Assembly (NCBI RefSeq): GCF_900095825.1
Contig: NZ_LT608315.1
Location: 1,724,311 to 1,788,310 of the forward strand
Direction: 5' to 3'
From: Acidaminococcus massiliensis
Lineage (GTDB): Bacteria; Bacillota; Negativicutes; Acidaminococcales; Acidaminococcaceae
Length of the DNA stretch: 64,000 bases
A program made the position numbers and the translations under genes. A model generated the notes under the pieces. That model was not told where the DNA came from. It did not search any database and was given only the letters and a program-made list of their open reading frames with translations. Below are positions 59,526 through 64,000 of this stretch, piece after piece (position 1 is the stretch's first letter; each line of letters begins with the position of its first letter).

Positions 59526-60542
59526 ATGCAGTTCAACAAAAAAATCACGGCGGCTCTTTTGGCTGCCCTTACCGCCGTCGGTATTCTCGCAGGCTGCGGC
59601 AAAGCTCCTGCCTCTGGAAAAGAGGATGGAAAGCCCATTTCCCTGAAAGTGGGTTACAGCAACGGCGTCTGCCAGGCAGCTCTCTTTGCCGCCAAGGAAC
59701 AGGGCTTTTTCAAGGAAGAAGGGCTGGATGTGGAAATGATCCAGATCGACGCGGCCCATGCCGGTGATGCCATTGCTGCCGGACAAGTGGATGTGCTCCA
59801 GGGCCTTGCTTCCAAAATGATCCAGCCCATCAGCAATGGGCTGCCGGTGAAAGTGGTGGCCGGTCTCCATACCGGCTGCACCTATCTGTTGGTCAAAAAG
59901 GACGCACCTTACCAGACTGTGGCAGACTTGAAAGGCAGGAAAATCGGGGTAGCGGGGCTGGCAGATTCCGGCACCATCATCGCCAAACGGGCCTTGGCCA
60001 AGGCCGGGGTCCAAGTCAGTGACAAAAATCTGGAAGTCCAGTTCACCGTCTTTGGCCGGAACGACCTGCCTCTGGTCCTGGATCAGGGACAGGTGGATGC
60101 CATTGCAGTAGGGGACCCGGTGGCATCCATCGCCATGGAGAAATACGGATATCGGGCGTTGATCGATACAGCTAAAACGGCTCCATTTGACCAAGAATAC
60201 TGCTGCGTAGCCATGGTCACATCCAAATTGGCCAAGACCAATCCCCAGGCTGCTGAAAAAGCAGTCCGGGCCATCCTGAAAGGGGCCTCCTGGGTACAGG
60301 CCCATCCGGAAGAGACTGCCAAGCTGGAGCTAGACAAGAAATATGTAGCCGGCAATCTGGCACTGAATACTTCACTGCTGAAAAAATACCGCTTCCTGCC
60401 TTCTGTGAAAGGCGGATATGAAGCCGTGAAGGCCAATGCAGAGGAACTGGCGGCCATCGGACTGTTAAAAGAAGGGACGGAAGGCAAAAAATTCGCTGAT
60501 GATGCGTTCCTGTTCTTTAAAGACATGCCGGACAGTCTGTGA
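59526..60542 (+). CDS. ABC transporter substrate-binding lipoprotein, SsuA/NMT1-like
   Basis: A 338-residue lipoprotein with lipobox LAGC (C24). The mature domain is a two-lobed binding protein: LKVGYSNGVCQAALFAAKEQ, GFFKEEGLDVEM, VVAGLHTGCTYLLVKKDAPY, GRKIGVAGLADSGTIIAKRA. It resembles SsuA/ThiY/NMT1-type proteins. Cys codons in VCQAA, TGCTY and EYCCVAM near the ligand cleft are unusual for this family. With the Cys T-box in front, the ligand is probably sulfur-bearing (cysteine derivative, taurine or sulfonate); this is inference. Confidence 0.88.
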   Translation: MQFNKKITAALLAALTAVGILAGCGKAPASGKEDGKPISLKVGYSNGVCQAALFAAKEQGFFKEEGLDVEMIQIDAAHAGDAIAAGQVDVLQGLASKMIQPISNGLPVKVVAGLHTGCTYLLVKKDAPYQTVADLKGRKIGVAGLADSGTIIAKRALAKAGVQVSDKNLEVQFTVFGRNDLPLVLDQGQVDAIAVGDPVASIAMEKYGYRALIDTAKTAPFDQEYCCVAMVTSKLAKTNPQAAEKAVRAILKGASWVQAHPEETAKLELDKKYVAGNLALNTSLLKKYRFLPSVKGGYEAVKANAEELAAIGLLKEGTEGKKFADDAFLFFKDMPDSL

Positions 60543-60582
60543 GGAAAGGCTGAAAAGAGGCCGTTGTCCGCTGATCTATGAC

Positions 60583-60637
60583 AAAGGGGCTGCTGCACGT
60601 GTGGAATTTTCACACGTGCAGCAGCCCCTTCCTTTTA
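60583..60637. terminator. Bidirectional terminator of the shared family
   Basis: The longest member: AAGGGGCTGCTGCACGTGTG pairs with CACACGTGCAGCAGCCCCTT. It separates the convergent binding-protein and PHP genes. Confidence 0.9.
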
Positions 60638-60645
60638 TCCTTTCA

Positions 60646-61362
60646 TCACTTCTTATTCTTCACCACCCACTCCAGATGGTCCAGGCTGGTGTTGGCAATC
60701 AGTTTTTCAGGGAACTGGGCCGTTTCCAGGAAGTTCCGGGCTAGGGACAGGTTCCCTACATCGTACCAGATATGGGCGTCGCTGCCGGCAATGACCCGGA
60801 CTTGATACTGCCGGCACAGCTCCAGGAGCCGGGGAATGTTCCGTTCCGCATGGAGCCGTCCGGTCTTTCCGGAAGCAGAGGCACTGTTCACCTCCAGTAC
60901 CACATCTTTTTCTTTGGCAGCCCGGACCAGCCGGGGCAGATCCAGGGGATACCGGTCGTCGTCGGGGTGTCCGATGATCTTGACCCAGGGATTGTCCATG
61001 GCGCCGATCAAGGCATCGGTATTTTCTTCCCGGGTGCCGGGACGGATGCAGGCAGAATGGAGGCTGGCGATGACGTAATCCATCTGCTGCAGGAGTTTTT
61101 CCTCCATGTCCAGCCTGCCGGTGAAATCCATCACATTGGCTTCCACCCCTCGGAAGATCCGGATCCCTAGGATCTCCCGGCCGATGGCTCGGTAGTTGCT
61201 GAAGAACTTGGGGGTGGGGGCTCCTTCCATGGCACTGGCATGGTCCGATGTCCCTAGGGCCAGCAGGCCCTTTTTCCGGGCTTCTTCGATATTTTCCTTC
61301 AGAGTGCTGAAGGCGTGGCCGCTGCTTACCGTATGGGTATGCAGGTCGAACAAAAGTTCCAT
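60646..61362 (-). CDS. PHP-domain phosphatase/hydrolase (YcdX-like)
   Basis: A 238-residue metal-dependent phosphoesterase of the PHP superfamily. Metal ligands are in FDLHTHTVSSGHAFST, LGTSDHASAMEG, FRGVEANVMD, IASLHSACIRPG, IIGHPDDDRYP and VIAGSDAHIWYDVG. The order matches YcdX. The substrate is unknown. It is probably the first or last gene of a unit with the ABC transporter at 61393-64000, as they are co-directional with a 30-base gap. Confidence 0.9.
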   Translation of the reverse strand: MELLFDLHTHTVSSGHAFSTLKENIEEARKKGLLALGTSDHASAMEGAPTPKFFSNYRAIGREILGIRIFRGVEANVMDFTGRLDMEEKLLQQMDYVIASLHSACIRPGTREENTDALIGAMDNPWVKIIGHPDDDRYPLDLPRLVRAAKEKDVVLEVNSASASGKTGRLHAERNIPRLLELCRQYQVRVIAGSDAHIWYDVGNLSLARNFLETAQFPEKLIANTSLDHLEWVVKNKK

Positions 61363-61392
61363 CTTGCTTTTTCCTCCCTCTTTCTGCCTGGG

Positions 61393-62421
61393 TCAGGCTG
61401 TGTAGATCAGCTGGACCTTTTCCCCAGGCTCGTAGATCTCTCCCGGATCCGCCACCACCTGGACCTGCTTCTGGCCCTGGAGAAGGCTGTAGCTGATCCA
61501 GCGGCCGTTGTACTGGCGGTTGGTGACCACCGCAGGGATCCCTTTTTCCCGTCGGGAGATCCTAAACTGTTCCGGCCGGACAGGATAGAATCCTTTGGAG
61601 CGGAATACCCCAGGGATGTCTCCCGCCGGATAGGTGATATCCGTATTGGCCACCTGGAACCCGTCGGGCAGCCATACCCCCGGGATCAGGTTGCATTTGC
61701 TCACAAAGGTGGCCACGAATTCCGTCTTGGGGTGGAGATAGATGTCTCGGGGCGTGCCCACCTGTTCGATCTGGCCTTTCTGCATGACGATGATCCGGTC
61801 CGCCATGGCCAGGGCCTCACTTTGGTCATGGGTCACATAGAGGACCGTAGAACCGGTGGAACGGTGGACGTCCTGGATCACCCGGCGCATGCTGAGTTTC
61901 AGTTCCGCATCCAAGGCACTGAGAGGTTCATCCATGAGCATCAGGGAGGGGAGGCCTACCATCATCCGGGCCAGGGAGACCCGCTGCCGCTGGCCACCGG
62001 ACAGCTCCCCAGGGTAACGGTCGGCCAGTTCCGTCAGGCCCATGCTTTCCAGGGCCTGTTCCACGGCTTTTTCCTTCTCCTCTTCGCTGAGTCCTTTCTG
62101 CCGACGGCTCTTCATGGGGAATTCCACATGCTGCCGGACCGTCATATGGGGCCACAGGGCAAAAGACTGGAAAACCATGCCCAGATCCCGTTTCTCCACG
62201 GGCACCATGGTCCCCTCTCCGGAATAGACCTGCTGATCCAGGCGGACAACGCCGCTGGTGGGCTCCAGGAAGCCGCCGATGATCCGCAGCAGGGTGGATT
62301 TTCCGCAGCCGGAAGGCCCCAGGATGGCGATGAATTCTCCTGTCTTGATTTCCAGGCTGATGTCTTTAAGCGCCTGTGTCTTCCCGAACCGCTGATTGAT
62401 GTGTTCCAGATACAAACTCAT
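61393..62421 (-). CDS. ABC transporter ATP-binding protein, Fbp/CUT1-like
   Basis: 342 residues. Walker A GPSGCGKSTLLRIIGGFL, Q-loop VFQSFALWPHMTV, signature LSGGQRQRVSLARMM, Walker B LMLMDEPLSALDAELK and VTHDQSEALAMADR. A C-terminal TOBE-like domain (about 250-342) fits the FbpC/PotA/CUT1 group. The ATG at 62421 overlaps the permease gene by 56 bases; a longer opening to 62469 lacks a ribosome-binding site. The cargo could be ferric iron, polyamine or phosphonate. Confidence 0.9.
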   Translation of the reverse strand: MSLYLEHINQRFGKTQALKDISLEIKTGEFIAILGPSGCGKSTLLRIIGGFLEPTSGVVRLDQQVYSGEGTMVPVEKRDLGMVFQSFALWPHMTVRQHVEFPMKSRRQKGLSEEEKEKAVEQALESMGLTELADRYPGELSGGQRQRVSLARMMVGLPSLMLMDEPLSALDAELKLSMRRVIQDVHRSTGSTVLYVTHDQSEALAMADRIIVMQKGQIEQVGTPRDIYLHPKTEFVATFVSKCNLIPGVWLPDGFQVANTDITYPAGDIPGVFRSKGFYPVRPEQFRISRREKGIPAVVTNRQYNGRWISYSLLQGQKQVQVVADPGEIYEPGEKVQLIYTA

Positions 62422-64000
62422 ATTTTCGGTTTCCTTTCTTATGCAGATTCTCCAGCCAGGTGAGCCCATAGCCGCCCAGGATCAGTGCCGTGATCAGGGT
62501 GGAAAGGGCGGCGGCCAGGTTGTAGTCCCCGGCCTGCTGGAAATTGAAGATGGCAAGGCCGATGGTCCGGGTCCCGGCACTGGCCAGCATGGAGGAGAGG
62601 GTCAGTTCCGTAAGGGCGGAAATGAAGATCAGGGCAGTGCTGGCCACACAAGGCCGCAGCAGAAGGGGCAGCAGCACCTGGCGCCAAAGGGTCCGCCAGT
62701 CTCTCCCAGAGGCCAACACCGCGTCTTCCAGTTCCGGATTGATGGCCAGGAGGGCGTTGGTGCTCCCTTTGATCTGGAGGATCATGTACCGGGTCACGTA
62801 GGCGATGAGAAGGAGCCCCATGGTGCCGTAGATCCCCGGTTTGATGCCGGGCAGGGGTTCCGTCCAGTGGAAGATTTCCGCCAGGGCCAGGACGATGCCG
62901 GGCAGGGCATAGGCCAGGGCTGCCCCCCGTTCTGCCAGCAGGGCGGCCAGGCTGTGCCGGCGCAGTTTCCAATAGGCAATCAGCGTCCCTGCCACTAGGC
63001 AAATGGCCCCTGCCGCCGAAGCCAGCAGCAGGCTGGTTTCCAGGGCATCCATCACCCCGGTGCTGGAAAAGACGAACTGGAAATTCTCCCAGGAGAAATT
63101 GTCAGCCGTGGCTGGGAGTCCATAATTCTTCAGGAAGGCATTGATCATCATGTCCAATAGCGGGACCAGGTCCAGGAGGCCTAGCACCAGGAAAAGACCT
63201 CCTTCCACACCGGTCCGTACTGCCGGACGGAAATAAATCCGAGGTTCCCGGCTTTCTTGGATGCTTTCCAAGGCGCTCTGGCTGGAGACCAGCCCGCTTT
63301 CCAGCAGGGTCCCGCCCAGAGCCAGACAGGAAAGGACCACGGAAAGACCGGCGGCTGCCGGGAACGCTCCAGGGCCCATGCCGATGGCTTTTTCATAGAT
63401 CATGGTACTGAGTACGGTGATGTTGGAAGAAATCCCCAAAAAGGCGGGGACTGCAAAATTGTCCATGGCCGCCAGGAACGCCAGGAGCCCCCCAGCGGCA
63501 ATGGCTGGGAGGGCTTCCTTCAGGTCGATGCGGCACCAGGTCTCCCAGCTGGAAAAGCCGCAGGAACGGGCGGCCAGGTCCAGATCCACCGGGATCTTCC
63601 GCAGGAAATGGATGACGCTCAGGTAGACCACGGGCATATTCACAATCCCCAGGACAAACAGGATCCCGCCCCGGGTGTACAGGTTGACCCCTGCAAAGCC
63701 CAATCCCCGCAGGAAAAGATTGATCCTGCCGTCCTGAAGGAACAGGCCGCTCCAGCTTAGGGTGATGATGTAGGAGGGGATGATGAAGGGCAGGAGGATC
63801 AGGAGTTCCAAGAGCTTCTTATGCCGGAGATCCGTATAGGCCATCAAAAAGCCCAGGGCCGTGCCCAAAAGAGTGGAAAGCCCAGCGGAACAAAGAGCGA
63901 TGAACAGGGTGTTGCGGACCGCTTCCAGGGTCCGGGGGTCTTGGAAAAGGACTTGGAAATTGGCCAATCCCCAGCCTCCAGGGATCCGGAGGCTCATGGA
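62366..64000 (-). CDS. ABC transporter permease, FbpB-type (two fused permease units), partial
   Basis: At least 543 residues; the 5' end is beyond the window. Two BPD_transp_1 halves are present: SLWE-like start FQDPRTLEAVRNTLFIALCS with EAA loop LAARSCGFSSWETWCRIDLK, and VMDALETSLLLASAAGAICL with EAA loop DAVLASGRDWRTLWRQVLLP. This duplicated layout is typical of FbpB/SfuB iron(III) and related permeases. The substrate-binding gene is probably upstream, outside the window, so the cargo cannot be fixed. Confidence 0.88.
   Translation of the reverse strand, partial: SMSLRIPGGWGLANFQVLFQDPRTLEAVRNTLFIALCSAGLSTLLGTALGFLMAYTDLRHKKLLELLILLPFIIPSYIITLSWSGLFLQDGRINLFLRGLGFAGVNLYTRGGILFVLGIVNMPVVYLSVIHFLRKIPVDLDLAARSCGFSSWETWCRIDLKEALPAIAAGGLLAFLAAMDNFAVPAFLGISSNITVLSTMIYEKAIGMGPGAFPAAAGLSVVLSCLALGGTLLESGLVSSQSALESIQESREPRIYFRPAVRTGVEGGLFLVLGLLDLVPLLDMMINAFLKNYGLPATADNFSWENFQFVFSSTGVMDALETSLLLASAAGAICLVAGTLIAYWKLRRHSLAALLAERGAALAYALPGIVLALAEIFHWTEPLPGIKPGIYGTMGLLLIAYVTRYMILQIKGSTNALLAINPELEDAVLASGRDWRTLWRQVLLPLLLRPCVASTALIFISALTELTLSSMLASAGTRTIGLAIFNFQQAGDYNLAAALSTLITALILGGYGLTWLENLHKKGNRKYEFVSGTHQSAVREDTGA

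Noticed and set aside
56776-60542. Nitrate or taurine transporter as a firm assignment
   Set aside because: Family resemblance does not fix the ligand; the Cys T-box points to sulfur supply without naming the compound.

Overview
The window reads as chromosome of a diderm (outer-membrane-bearing) Firmicute, most likely a Negativicute close to Acidaminococcus. Low-GC Gram-positive hallmarks are present: T-box leaders, a ydaO-type c-di-AMP riboswitch, Asp23/AmaP, SpoVS, and the nusB-xseAB-ispA-dxs-tlyA-nadK-argR-recN gene order. They occur beside outer-membrane proteins: an autotransporter, a beta-barrel protein ending in Phe, and a lipopolysaccharide-kinase-like protein. The genus is inferred from gene content; no rRNA or tRNA gene is present to confirm it.

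Layout. 1-947: acyl-CoA synthetase fragment (minus strand, frameshifted). 975-1545: a decayed piece of a second autotransporter, then a Fur-box-like site, a promoter and a terminator that could delimit a small RNA or attenuated leader. 1546-7396: one autotransporter gene cut in two by an IS110-family element (2837-4358) whose non-coding end looks like a bridge RNA. 7429-19356: a membrane sensor (G-tract frameshift), histidine kinase and LuxR-type regulator, followed by a periplasmic 5'-nucleotidase and a seven-gene envelope operon (SPFH, zinc-ribbon, TPM and four exported proteins). The last two units each have the same 16-bp palindrome at the same distance from a -10 box, so the two-component system may control them. 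19454-20587: outer-membrane barrel. 20744-32209: Asp23/AmaP/DUF2273 and housekeeping genes. 32384-40484: SpoVS, SGNH hydrolase, OLD-family nuclease, amino-acid permease, M18 aminopeptidase, 2-hydroxyacid dehydrogenase, RibU.

40674-46356: ChbG-like deacetylase, fructose PTS (fruK, fruA) and general PTS (ptsH, ptsI); HPr has Arg at position 46. 46376-51251: kinase-like protein, trmK, Nif3-like protein, yhaM, RNase P RNA, thioredoxin, glycosyltransferase. 51284-52137: c-di-AMP riboswitch and NlpC/P60 hydrolase. 52243-54336: small FPD-repeat exported protein, macro-domain protein and a frameshifted vWA protein. 54388-56618: threonine T-box and thrS. 56711-60542: a second T-box whose specifier reads UGC (Cys), controlling DUF1847 and a NitT/TauT-type ABC transporter, which suggests a sulfur substrate. 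60646-64000: PHP phosphatase and a Fbp-like ABC transporter that runs off the end.

Eight intergenic hairpins share a GGGGCTGYTGCAC-type stem and serve as terminators of unrelated operons. Three genes carry single-base frameshifts, which could be real or sequencing errors. No CRISPR array, tRNA gene, prophage or replication origin was seen.
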